From a bacterium (GTDB lineage: Bacteria > Patescibacteriota > Microgenomatia > UBA1400 > PJMF01), in NCBI GenBank assembly GCA_027620445.1, contig JAQBYG010000005.1:1-52176 (forward strand): a stretch of DNA of 52,176 nt, read 5' to 3'. The position numbers and the translations under genes are program-made. A model generated the notes under the pieces. The model was not told the origin of the DNA. It made no database searches and worked only from the letters and a program-made list of their open reading frames with translations. Within the stretch, counting starts at the first letter, position 1. Each line of letters begins with the position of its first letter. This document shows, piece by piece, positions 1 to 9,200 of this stretch.

Positions 1-141
1 GAAAAAATAAAAATTTCAAATAATGGAAAAATTCTTCAGAAAAATAATAAGGAATGAAAAAATATTGAAAAATACGCTTCGGGGGTCGTTGCACTTTATT
101 TTTCTTCCGTTATCACTACAGAAAATCACCCTCGCACAACA

Positions 142-219
142 CAGTATATCTGGCTCACTCCCGCCGTCGCTCGACCCATATTTGCCTTCGTTTCACAACG
201 GTAAACATCAGATATACTG
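142..219. repeat. 11-bp perfect inverted repeat with 56-bp spacer
   Basis: CAGTATATCTG at 142-152 is the exact reverse complement of CAGATATACTG at 209-219. Each arm contains a TATACT hexamer: plus strand 213-218, minus strand 148-143. They could be two divergent -10 boxes, the plus one reading toward csaA and the minus one leaving the window to the left, or an operator pair. This is direct observation; the function is inferred. Confidence 0.4.
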
Positions 220-251
220 AAACAATAAGTGAAATTTGTAAAAAACTCTTG

Positions 252-257
252 TAAAAT
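252..257 (+). promoter_or_regulatory. Candidate -10 box of csaA (leaderless)
   Basis: TAAAAT at 252-257 ends only 5 nt before the ATG at 263, with no Shine-Dalgarno between. Transcription starting about 7 nt after the box would begin at the start codon, giving a leaderless mRNA. No good -35 is visible. Confidence 0.4.
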
Positions 258-262
258 AAGCC

Positions 263-592
263 ATGATTCGTTTTGAAGACTTCGAGAAAGTAGACATCCG
301 CGTTGGTGAGATATCCAACGTCCAGCAACTCGAAAATGCTAAATACACAACCCACAAGCTCACTATCGACTTCGGCAGAGTAATCGGTAAAAAGCAATCT
401 TGTGCAAGAGTCATAAACTATAGTGACGAAGAGCTTATGGGAAAACGTGTGATTGGTATTCTTAATTTACCGCCCAAACAGATCGGACAAAATATGTCAG
501 AAGTGTTGACATTAGGAGTGCCGGATTCAAATGGAGAGTGTGTGCTTGTCAGTCCTGACAAAGATATTCCGTTAGGCGGCAAGTTGTATTAG
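263..592 (+). CDS. csaA: CsaA-like tRNA-binding domain protein
   Basis: A 109-residue free-standing tRNA-binding OB-fold protein, the same domain as the C-terminus of bacterial methionyl-tRNA synthetase. The sequence opens with the typical FEKVDIRVGEI motif (about residues 7-17) and has the family's VLTLGVPD segment near residue 90. Family members bind tRNA as dimers; CsaA has also been described as a secretion-related chaperone in Bacillus. Length matches stand-alone CsaA proteins (about 110 aa). The ATG at 263 lies directly after a -10-like TAAAAT, which suggests a leaderless message. It is followed by a hairpin and then an alpha/beta hydrolase. Whether it acts in translation quality or secretion cannot be told from sequence. 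Confidence 0.85.
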   Translation: MIRFEDFEKVDIRVGEISNVQQLENAKYTTHKLTIDFGRVIGKKQSCARVINYSDEELMGKRVIGILNLPPKQIGQNMSEVLTLGVPDSNGECVLVSPDKDIPLGGKLY

Positions 593-594
593 TC

Positions 595-638
595 GGTGAG
601 AGTTTTTTTGCAAACTCTTATTTGGTCTTTTTCTCACC
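595..638 (+). other. Hairpin between csaA and hydrolase
   Basis: Two mutually exclusive pairings exist: AGAGTTT (599-605) with AAACTCT (612-618), and an outer pair GGTGAGA (595-601) with TCTCACC (632-638). The outer stem ends exactly at the TTG start codon of the next gene. T-rich tracts follow the first stem. It may be a weak terminator for csaA or a structure controlling the hydrolase start. Confidence 0.4.
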
Positions 639-1589
639 TTGCATATTGAAAGTTACAGAATAATAACGAAAGATCACCTGAAAAAGATACTTGCAATTAC
701 GCTCATCCTTTTCATCGCCTTTACCTTATTGCGAAATGTTTACAAACAGAGATGTGATTACCAAGAGCCAGAGGCATACAGTGAATTTATAGAATCTCAT
801 GGTGTGAGGATTAACTACGCATTGGTTGGAGATCCTGAGAAACAGAAACTCATTTTTATACATGGCTGGCCAATGCGGTTTCTGAACTATGAACCAATGA
901 GTCTTAATCCTGTTCTAGAAGTGTTAACAAAGCATTTCTATGTGTTTGCCATCACTCCTCCAGGGATGCTTCACTCAGGTCCTCCCTCGATAGATTGGGA
1001 TCAGTCAAAAACAACTCAAATCATTGCAGAACTTACTGATGAGCTTGACTGGAAAGAATCGATAGTCCTGGGCCAATCTAATGGTGGTGGTATTGCAGCT
1101 GCTTATGCTAGTGATTTTCCAGAAAAGGTACAAACACTGGTTTTGGTTGATTCAACAACAACTGAGCGAGCAGATACCAGACTGAATACATATTTTAAGA
1201 TGCTTGATGTCTTCTCGGTGTATAAAAAGATTTTGTTATCTTCAGTTACCCCATTTGAAGCCAAGAAGTGTCTCGTGTATCAAATACACAACGCGGCAAA
1301 TCGGTATCTGACAAAGGAAGAAGTGCCAAAGTATCAATTTGTGCTTCGCAAACAGAACCTCGTTTCTGTTGATTACGCCACAATCGAATCTCCAACCATT
1401 TTGATTTGGGGAGTCGATGATGAGATCACTCCAATTTCCGCTGCTGATCAAATTTTGAATGTTGTAGATGACGTTGAGTTAGTAATCGTTCCTGGTTCTC
1501 ACACGGTGTTATACGACGATCCTGGCTTGGTCATTGGAGAACTTCTGAAAGTTCTCGAAAAAAGTGATGGTGGGATGGAAAAGCTATAG
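639..1589 (+). CDS. Membrane-anchored alpha/beta hydrolase
   Basis: A 316-residue alpha/beta-hydrolase-fold protein with an N-terminal membrane anchor (about residues 16-32) that would place the enzyme outside the membrane. The oxyanion motif HGWP lies near residue 75, the nucleophile elbow reads GQSNGG with Ser147, the acid is in the WGVDDE segment, and the base is the His of GSHTVLY near the C-terminus, so the triad looks complete. The start is the TTG at 639, the only start-type codon in frame before the membrane segment; there is no Shine-Dalgarno and a hairpin ends right before it, so initiation may be weak or controlled. Substrate unknown. A second hydrolase with a similar C-terminal Asp motif lies at 43764-44474. 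Confidence 0.75.
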   Translation: MHIESYRIITKDHLKKILAITLILFIAFTLLRNVYKQRCDYQEPEAYSEFIESHGVRINYALVGDPEKQKLIFIHGWPMRFLNYEPMSLNPVLEVLTKHFYVFAITPPGMLHSGPPSIDWDQSKTTQIIAELTDELDWKESIVLGQSNGGGIAAAYASDFPEKVQTLVLVDSTTTERADTRLNTYFKMLDVFSVYKKILLSSVTPFEAKKCLVYQIHNAANRYLTKEEVPKYQFVLRKQNLVSVDYATIESPTILIWGVDDEITPISAADQILNVVDDVELVIVPGSHTVLYDDPGLVIGELLKVLEKSDGGMEKL

Positions 1590-1603
1590 TTACAATTCTG
1601 TAC

Positions 1604-1609
1604 TATACT
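1604..1609 (+). promoter_or_regulatory. Candidate -10 box of mltG (leaderless)
   Basis: TATACT at 1604-1609, followed by 7 nt and then the GTG start codon at 1617. No Shine-Dalgarno lies between, so a transcript from this box would start at or next to the GTG. A clear -35 is missing. Confidence 0.4.
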
Positions 1610-1616
1610 ACTACCT

Positions 1617-2576
1617 GTGCCAAAACTACCAAAGATTTTTCTTGCCCTTATAGCTCTTCTCATTCTCGCCGTCGCTGGAGTTTATGGCGGTGCAAAGTAT
1701 CTCCTTTCCCCTGTAGCAAATACAGGTGAGGATACCAAGTTCGTCGTGGCCAAAGGTCAAGGCATTGTTGCCATCGGGGCAAAATTGGAGGAAGCCAAGC
1801 TCATACGCTCCAAACACGCCTTTCGTGCATATGTATTGCTCAACAAGATCGATAAAAAAATCCAAGCTGGCACCTTTACGCTCAGCCCAGCCCAGAGTAC
1901 CCCAGAGATCGCGCAGGCGCTGACCGAAGGCACCGAAGATGTTTGGATCACGCTTCTTGAGGGATGGAGAAGAGAAGAAATTGCAGAGTACCTAGAGAAA
2001 GCAGAGTTATCAGAGTTTGACTCCGCCGAATTTCTTGAGCTCACGAGTACCTTTGAGGGCTATCTTTTCCCAGATACCTACTTGGTTCCAAGAGAAATCA
2101 CTACCGCGGCCTTGGTTGATCTCTTTACAACCACCTTTGAAACTAAAGTTGCCACCCTTGGCGATCTCACCCCGAGTGAGGTTGAACGCCTGGTTATTCT
2201 TGCATCGCTCGTAGAGCGCGAGGCCAGAGGGAGTGAGCAGATACGACGAGTAGCTGGAATTCTCGAGAATCGACTTGAGCTTGGTATGGCGCTGCAGGTT
2301 GATGCAACTCTGCAGTATATTCGCGGTCGAGTTGGTAGTGATTGGTGGGCGCCACCTCTCGTGGCAGACAAAGAGCGGAAGTCTGCGTTTAACACGTATC
2401 TCAACGCTGGTTTGCCGCCTCGCCCTATTGCCAACCCAGGTCTGTCAGCACTGCAAGCAGTGCACGCACCTCTGGCCAGCGACGATTATTTTTATCTGCA
2501 CGCCCCAACTGGGGAGATCTACTATGCCGAAACGTACGAAGAGCACCTCGTGAACATTTCTCGCTACTTGCAGTGA
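1617..2576 (+). CDS. mltG: Endolytic murein transglycosylase MltG
   Basis: A 319-residue MltG/YceG-family protein. One N-terminal membrane helix (about residues 6-27) is followed by a LysM-like region and the YceG domain. Recognisable family motifs are EGYLFPDTY (about 147-155), ASLVEREAR with the likely catalytic Glu200, the QVDATLQY segment, and the closing NTYLNAGLPPRPIANPG block. MltG cleaves nascent glycan strands at the membrane and is thought to set their length by releasing them from the lipid carrier. The GTG start places the membrane helix right at the N-terminus and follows a TATACT box by 7 nt. The stop codon region overlaps the rpoB promoter. It is slightly short for the family, with nothing essential visibly missing. 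Confidence 0.93.
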   Translation: MPKLPKIFLALIALLILAVAGVYGGAKYLLSPVANTGEDTKFVVAKGQGIVAIGAKLEEAKLIRSKHAFRAYVLLNKIDKKIQAGTFTLSPAQSTPEIAQALTEGTEDVWITLLEGWRREEIAEYLEKAELSEFDSAEFLELTSTFEGYLFPDTYLVPREITTAALVDLFTTTFETKVATLGDLTPSEVERLVILASLVEREARGSEQIRRVAGILENRLELGMALQVDATLQYIRGRVGSDWWAPPLVADKERKSAFNTYLNAGLPPRPIANPGLSALQAVHAPLASDDYFYLHAPTGEIYYAETYEEHLVNISRYLQ

Positions 2577-2596
2577 GAACTCGATCGTGTTAAAAT
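2568..2596 (+). promoter_or_regulatory. rpoBC promoter
   Basis: TTGCAG (2568-2573), a 17-bp spacer, then TAAAAT (2591-2596) preceded by TGT, which makes an extended -10. The -35 lies in the last codons of mltG. The predicted start site is near 2603, giving rpoB a leader of about 168 nt. Confidence 0.65.
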
Positions 2597-2602
2597 CCTG
2601 AG

Positions 2603-2770
2603 TTCAGCTATTAGGAAACAAATTAGTAGGGGTGATTTTCTGAAGACCACAACACATCGTTTTTTGGTCAGTGAGTAATGTGTCACGCAAGCACGACAGC
2701 GTCGTGGTTGTGTTTTTGTTGGCCGAACATCACCCAGTACCACCAGAGGTACTAAGGTAAAGGAGCGCTT
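2603..2770 (+). promoter_or_regulatory. Structured 5' leader of rpoBC
   Basis: The leader folds on paper into a closed domain. GGGTGAT (2630-2636) pairs perfectly with ATCACCC (2729-2735). Inside lie GACC/GGTC (2645-2648 with 2666-2669, extended by CT/AG across a bulge) and CACGAC/GTCGTG (2692-2697 with 2701-2706). Outside the domain, AGTACC/GGTACT (2737-2742 with 2749-2754) forms a hairpin just before the ribosome site AAAGGAG (2759-2765). No rplJ-rplL genes precede rpoB here, so this is not the usual L10 leader position. An autoregulatory RNA is plausible; the ligand is unknown. Confidence 0.5.
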
Positions 2771-5700
2771 ATGTCACAACTTAATCGGCAAAATTGGGGT
2801 CTTGTGCAAACTACTTTACCAGAATTAGATCTGGTAGGTTTGCAGGTAGAGAGTTACCGGATTTTTCTTGAGCAAGGCATCCGCGAAACCATTGCCGAGA
2901 TTTATGCTGACGAAGGCGTGCAAGATTACACCGGCAAAAACTGGTCGCTGACCTTTGGCGAACACTACTTTGGCAAACAAAAATACTCCATTGCAGAAGC
3001 AAAGCAGAAGGGCGTTTCGTACGATATGCCGCTGTACGTTTCAGCACAGTTGACCAACAAGCGCACAGGTGATGTGCAAGCGCAAGACGTTTTCTTGGGT
3101 GACATCCCAAAAATGACCAACATTGGTACCTTTATTATTAATGGTATTGAGCGCGCTGTAGTGACACAGTTGGTTCGCTCACCAGGTGTCTTTTTTTCAG
3201 GTGAAGCAGATCCTATTACTGGTAGACAGCTGTTTACCGCAGAACTTCGCCCAAAACGAGGTTCTTGGCTCGAGCTGACTGTTGGTAAGAAAAATGTCAT
3301 CACAGTCAAGATTGATCGCCGACGAAAAATCCCTGTCACTACACTTCTTCGCGCGCTTGGTTATAGTACCGACGAAGAAATTACCGCGATGTTGCGCGAT
3401 GAAATTACTCAAGATGAGTATGATTTGATTCAAACAACCCTTTCCAAAGATACGACAAAATCACAGGCAGAAGCGCTCATTGAAATCTATGAGAAGATGC
3501 GCCCTGGCGAACCAGCCGTTATAGAAACAGCAAAAGAGTATCTCAGCCAGCTCTTTTTTGACCGTCGCCGTTATGATCTTGGCAAAGTTGGTCGCTACAA
3601 ACTCAATCGACGTTTGTCGCTCAAAACTAATCCAGATACAACTGTTTTGACCCCAGAAGATATCACAGCCGCAGTCAAGTACCTTATGTTGCTACAGAAC
3701 GAAAAGGGAAAGGTCGATGATATTGATCACTTGAGTAATCGTCGTGTTCGCCAAATTGGCGAGCTCGTCCAAGAGTCAGCGTTCCGTATCGGCTTAATCC
3801 GACTCGAGCGCTCTATCCGAGAAAAAATGTCTCTGACAAAAACGGATGAACTGTTGAGTCCAGCCAGTTTAGTCAATGCACGTCCACTGATTGCGACCAT
3901 CTCAGAGTTCTTCCGACGCAACCGTTTGTCAACTATTCTTGACCAAACCAACCCGCTATCAGAAGTAGACAATCTTCGTCGTTTGTCTGTCATGGGTACC
4001 GGTGGTGTGACACGAGAGCGCGCGTCGTTTTCGATGCGTGACATCAATGCTTCTCAATACTCGAGGATTGACCCCGTTCGTTCGCCAGAAGGTCCAAACA
4101 TCGGTTTAGTCACGTATCTTTCGCTCTACGCACGCGTCAATAGTTTCGGCTTTCTCAAGGCACCATATCAACCAGTCAAAAAAGCTGGCGCAAAAATGAA
4201 GGTGTCCGATGAGATCGTGTATCTGTCTGCAGACGAAGAAGAAGATTACAAGATTACCCACCGCAGTATTAATTTGAACAAAGACAATGTCATCGAAGAT
4301 GAGTGGGTGCCAATTCGCCACATGAACACGTTTATCGAAGGACCGGTTACCGATGTGCAGTACATCGACGTTGTCCCTCGTCAAGTGGTTGGTACTTCCG
4401 CTTCACTGATTCCTTTTATCGCCCACGACGAAGCAAACAGAGCACTGATGGGTACCCACATGCAGTGTCAGGCAGTTCCTCTGATCAAGCCTCAGGCACC
4501 AATTGTTGGCACAGGCATGGAGACAGCTGTAGCTACCTCGATGCATCGCTCGGTCAAAGCACGACATGCTGGAACCGTTGTGAGTGTCGATGGCACAAAA
4601 GTTGAGATCAAGTTATCAAAAGCTGATGCCGCCAAAACTGATGCCTCTCTCAATGATGAAACCACTTTCATCAAAGGTGACGTTGAAACATACAATATAG
4701 AAAAGTTTGTTCGCACCTCGCAGAGTACTTGTTACTCCCAAACCCCAATCGTCACCATAGGACAAGCAGTCAAAGCAGGGGACGTCATTATTGACGGACC
4801 AGCAGCAGACCACGGTGAGTTGGCTCTCGGTAGTAATGTGGTCATTGCCTACACCTCATTTGACGGTCTTGGCTATGAAGATGCTATTGTTATCTCAGAG
4901 CGTCTGGTTCGCGAAGATGTTTTGACCTCGATTCAAATCAACGAGTTCAAAGCAAAAGTAATGGATACTAAGCTCGGACCAGAAGAGTTGACGAGTGATA
5001 TCCCAAATGTTGCCGAAGTGTTTCTCAGTAACTTGACCGAAGATGGCGTAGTCCGAGTCGGTAGTGTTGTGAGCTCCGGTGATATTTTGGTCGGCAAGAT
5101 TGCACCAAAGGGAGAAACAGAGTTGACCCCAGAAGAGCGTTTGCTTCGTGCAATTTTTGGAGAAAAATCTCGAGAAGTTCGCGATACTTCGCTTCGCATG
5201 CCACATGGTGAGTCCGGCACAGTGATTGATGTACAGGTACTAAACGCAGCAAGTGGAGACGAGCTTGATCCAGGTACCCTGCAAGAAGTGACCGTTCGTG
5301 TTGCACAGCTGAGAAAAATTACCGTCGGTGACAAACTCGCAGGACGTCATGGTAACAAGGGTGTTATTTCAAAGATTGTTCCTATGGCAGATATGCCACA
5401 CCTCGAAGATGGCACGCCAGTCGATGTTATTATTTCCCCACTTTCCGTGCTTGCACGTATGAACTTGGGACAATTACTCGAGGCACATGCAGGTTGGGCA
5501 GCCAAGAAACTTGGTTACAAAATCGCAGTTCCAGCCTTTGAGCGCTTTGAGGAAGACAAAATTTGGCAAGAATTGGATCGTGCAGGATTGCCAACAAGTG
5601 GAAAAGCACAACTCTATGATGGCCGAACGGGCGAAGCATATGGTGAGCCAAGTACCGTGGGTATCGGCTATATCCTTAAGCTTTCGCACATGGTCGAAGA

Positions 5701-6223
5701 CAAGATGCATGCGCGTTCGACTGGACCATACTCACTCGTGACCCAACAACCTCTGGGCGGAAAAGCACAGATGGGTGGACAGCGTTTGGGAGAAATGGAA
5801 GTCTGGGCGCTCGAGGCACATCGCGCAGCTCACACCCTACAAGAAATGTTGACGATCAAATCAGATGATGTCATGGGTCGATCCAAGGCGTTCGAAGCTA
5901 TCGTCAAGGGCGAAGTGATTCCAGCACCAACAGTGCCAGAGTCGTTCCGAGTTTTGATGCGAGAGCTCAACTCACTTGGTCTTGATGTAGTACCTCATGG
6001 TGTCGAAGAAGAGATTATCGAAGAAGTTGTTGCCATTCCAGATGGAGACGAGCCTGACATGGTAGAAGATCCAGATGATGCTGATGAGTCCGATGAGGGC
6101 GAAGGTGAAGATGTTTCGAGTGACGATCCAAGCGATGATCCAACTGCGGATACAACCTCAGATGACCTCGCCGATGATGATGCAGATGAAACTGCAGAAC
6201 CAGTAGAGGATGAACAAAACTAA
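2771..6223 (+). CDS. rpoB: DNA-directed RNA polymerase subunit beta
   Basis: A 1150-residue beta subunit of RNA polymerase, which with beta-prime forms the active cleft. Conserved blocks include the fork/rifampicin region near residues 385-435 (DQTNPLSE, GGVTRERA, SPEGPNIGL), the KLAGRHGNKGVISK block, and the C-terminal clamp segment with EMEVWALEAHRAAHTL. At positions equal to E. coli Q513 and H526 this protein has Thr and Asn, both rifampicin-contact positions. The last ~70 residues (from about 1079) form a tail very rich in Asp and Glu, not part of the usual core. Start chosen at the ATG after AAAGGAG. It is 8 nt upstream of rpoC and cotranscribed with it from the promoter at 2568-2596. 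Confidence 0.98.
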   Translation: MSQLNRQNWGLVQTTLPELDLVGLQVESYRIFLEQGIRETIAEIYADEGVQDYTGKNWSLTFGEHYFGKQKYSIAEAKQKGVSYDMPLYVSAQLTNKRTGDVQAQDVFLGDIPKMTNIGTFIINGIERAVVTQLVRSPGVFFSGEADPITGRQLFTAELRPKRGSWLELTVGKKNVITVKIDRRRKIPVTTLLRALGYSTDEEITAMLRDEITQDEYDLIQTTLSKDTTKSQAEALIEIYEKMRPGEPAVIETAKEYLSQLFFDRRRYDLGKVGRYKLNRRLSLKTNPDTTVLTPEDITAAVKYLMLLQNEKGKVDDIDHLSNRRVRQIGELVQESAFRIGLIRLERSIREKMSLTKTDELLSPASLVNARPLIATISEFFRRNRLSTILDQTNPLSEVDNLRRLSVMGTGGVTRERASFSMRDINASQYSRIDPVRSPEGPNIGLVTYLSLYARVNSFGFLKAPYQPVKKAGAKMKVSDEIVYLSADEEEDYKITHRSINLNKDNVIEDEWVPIRHMNTFIEGPVTDVQYIDVVPRQVVGTSASLIPFIAHDEANRALMGTHMQCQAVPLIKPQAPIVGTGMETAVATSMHRSVKARHAGTVVSVDGTKVEIKLSKADAAKTDASLNDETTFIKGDVETYNIEKFVRTSQSTCYSQTPIVTIGQAVKAGDVIIDGPAADHGELALGSNVVIAYTSFDGLGYEDAIVISERLVREDVLTSIQINEFKAKVMDTKLGPEELTSDIPNVAEVFLSNLTEDGVVRVGSVVSSGDILVGKIAPKGETELTPEERLLRAIFGEKSREVRDTSLRMPHGESGTVIDVQVLNAASGDELDPGTLQEVTVRVAQLRKITVGDKLAGRHGNKGVISKIVPMADMPHLEDGTPVDVIISPLSVLARMNLGQLLEAHAGWAAKKLGYKIAVPAFERFEEDKIWQELDRAGLPTSGKAQLYDGRTGEAYGEPSTVGIGYILKLSHMVEDKMHARSTGPYSLVTQQPLGGKAQMGGQRLGEMEVWALEAHRAAHTLQEMLTIKSDDVMGRSKAFEAIVKGEVIPAPTVPESFRVLMRELNSLGLDVVPHGVEEEIIEEVVAIPDGDEPDMVEDPDDADESDEGEGEDVSSDDPSDDPTADTTSDDLADDDADETAEPVEDEQN

Positions 6224-6231
6224 AGGAGCAT

Positions 6232-9200
6232 ATGAAAAACATAATAGATTTTACCGCTCTCGAGATTAGAATTGCTTCACCCGAAGTAATCAAATCCTGG
6301 TCCTTTGGCGAAGTTCGCAAGCCAGAGACGATCAACTACCGTTCCCTCAAGGCAGAAAAAGATGGACTCTTTGATGAAAAGATCTTCGGTCCTATGAAGG
6401 ATTACGAGTGTTACTGTGGAAAGTACAAGCGCATTCGCTATCGCGGCATTGTCTGCGACAAGTGTGGTGTCGAAGTAACACAGTCCAAAGTTCGCAGAGA
6501 GCGTATGGGTCACATTAGTTTGGCTGCTCCTGTTTCACACATCTGGTTTTTTAAGGGTGCTCCTTCCAAATTATCACTTTTGCTCGATATTTCTCCCCGA
6601 AACATCAACGCACTGGTGTACTTTTCTAAGTACATTGTGCTCGAGGTAGATGCTGACGAAAAAGCAAAAAACCTCGAAAAGATGGATATAGATTTGGTCG
6701 CAGCGGTCGATGAGCTCAAAGATGTCGCAAAAACAGAAATGGAAAAAGTTGCGCAGACGCTCAAGGAAAATCTTGCCAGTCTCAAAGAAAAAGTAAGCAA
6801 CAAAGAAACGCTGCAGCTAAAGGTGACTGAGCTCGAGCTCAAGGCAAAGAACAAGATTGTTTCACTCAAGAAGCAGCTTGATAGCCAATCAGTACAAACC
6901 GAAGAGATCTACAAAGCGCTCAAGGCGATGGTAAAGAAGATCAATCTTGGTGTGATTCTTTCCGAAGATGAGTACCTTAAAATCGAAGAGTACGATGTAG
7001 CTTCACACTTACGTGTCGGCATGGGTGCAGAGAGTTTGCTCGAACTCGTGCAAGATCTCAAGCTCGATGATCTGATCGAAAAGTTGCGTGTCGAGATGAA
7101 TGACAGCAAAGGTGCGCGTCGTATCAAAGCGACGAAGCGCTTGCGTGTGATCGAGGGCATGCAGAAGGCACAGATTGATCCAACTTGGATGTTCCTTACT
7201 GTGTTGCCAGTTATTCCTCCAGACCTCAGACCAATGGTTCAGCTGAGTGGTGGTCGATTTGCTACCTCAGATTTGAATGACTTATATCGTCGAGTGATCA
7301 ACCGCAATAACCGTTTGAAACACTTGATTGATCTTGGTGCGCCAGAAATCATTTTGCGCAACGAAAAGCGCATGCTCCAAGAAGCAGTTGATTCACTTAT
7401 CGATGGTACCCAAGCACGTCAGTCTCGACGCAGAGCTACCCGCAGACCGTTGAAGTCTCTCAGTGAAATGCTGCGTGGCAAGCAGGGTCGATTTCGACAA
7501 AATCTGTTGGGTAAGCGCGTTGACTACTCTGGTCGTTCGGTCATCGTTGTTGGTCCAGAGCTCAAGCTCAATGAGTGCGGTATTCCAAAGGATATGGCGC
7601 TTGAGATATTCAAGCCATATGTTTTGCGCGAGTTGATCGTGCAAGGTGTTGCACCAAACGTGAAGAGTGCGCGACAGCTGATAGAGCGTCGTGAGCCAAT
7701 GGTGTATGACATTCTCGAACAAGTCACGACTAACCATCCTGTTATCTTGAACCGTGCACCGACCTTACACAAGCTTGGTATGCAGTCGTTCTTCCCCATT
7801 TTGATTGAGGGAAATGCGATTCGTCTTCACCCTTGTGTTTGTTCTGGTTACAACGCTGACTTTGATGGTGACCAAATGGCTGTTCACGTACCGTTGACAG
7901 TTGAGGCACAGGCAGAGGCAGGCGGTCAGATGCTCGCAACACATAACTTACTGAAGCCAGCCAATGGTGAGCCAATCACCGTGCCAAATAAAGAGATGGC
8001 AATGGGTATCTACTACCTCACCATTGTGAATGAAGATAGACCAGCGTCGAAACAGATTTATGCAAGTACGCAAGAAGCACTCTTTGCATACCAGATTGGG
8101 CACATCACTCGTCGTCAACTCATCACTGTTCGCCTCGAGATCGCAGGCAAGACAGAGCGAGTAGAGACGACCGTAGGACGCTTGCTTTTTAATGCAGTTT
8201 TGCCTGACTCATTTGAGTTTATCAATGAGCCGGTGAACGCACAACGCATTAAGCAAATTGTGACTCGTGCTATTCAGATCCACGACAGCGAAGCTGTTTC
8301 CGCACTGATCGATGACATCAAAGATCTTGGGTTCAAAGCAGCGACCGACTCGGGACTTTCAGTCTCGGTTACGGACTGTGCCATGATTCCAGAAAAAGAT
8401 GGCATCATTGAGGAAGCAAACAAGCAGGTTGAGACGATTCAAGAGGAGTACCTCGAGGGAAGTATCTCAGCAGACGAACGCAAACGTTTGGCGTTTGATG
8501 TTTGGATCAAGACAACCGATACCGTTGCTGAACAAACTTGGAACTCCTATTCCGAGAAGAATGCAGTCAAGGTCATGATCAACTCTGGAGGCACCCGTGC
8601 TTCCAAGGATCAGGTTAAGCAGCTTGCCGCAATGCGTGGTTTGGTTGTTGACCCACTTGGAAACATCGTGGAAATGCCGACGAAGTCTAACTTCCGAGAA
8701 GGCCTCTCCATTTTTGAGTACGTGACTTCCGCTCGTGGTTCGAGAAAAGGTTTGACTGACTCTGCCATCAAAACCGCAGATGCAGGTTACCTCACTCGAC
8801 GCTTGTGTGATGTTGCACATGACGTGATCATCAGGTTAGAGGATTGTGGAGCAACCGAGGGAATTGAAATTGCACAGGCAGATCGCCCAGAAATCTTTGC
8901 GACAAGAATCATGGGTCGCGTAGCGGCTCAGGATATCAAGGCAGGCAAAAAGACTTTGGTAAAACAAGGCGAGATTATCACGCCCGCTGTTTCTAAAGAG
9001 ATTGCCGAGGCCAATGTCGGCACAGTATTTGTTCGCTCCCCACTAGCTTGTCAAGCAATTAAGGGTATGTGTTCACAGTGTTATGGTTGGGATTTCTCCA
9101 CCCATGACATGGTGCAACTTGGTGTCCCAGTCGGCATCGTTGCCGCACAATCTATTGGTGAGCCAGGTACGCAGCTAACCATGCGCGTGAAGCACTCGGG

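Larger units (their letters stand above)
1..262. other. AT-rich intergenic region at window start
   Basis: No convincing gene is seen here. A 65-codon open frame at 23-220 is Lys/Phe/Ile-rich at its start, then low-complexity, has no ribosome site and resembles no family. The first 85 bases are strongly A/T-rich. The region carries an 11-bp inverted repeat (142-152 and 209-219), each arm containing a TATACT box on its own outward-reading strand, and a 13-base stretch on the minus strand (131-119) identical to part of the rpoB leader. It probably holds regulatory DNA for csaA and for a minus-strand gene left of the window. Confidence 0.5.

Noticed and set aside
23-220. 65-codon open frame at the window start
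   Set aside because: Low-complexity composition, no ribosome site, no family resemblance, and it runs across the inverted repeat at 142-219.
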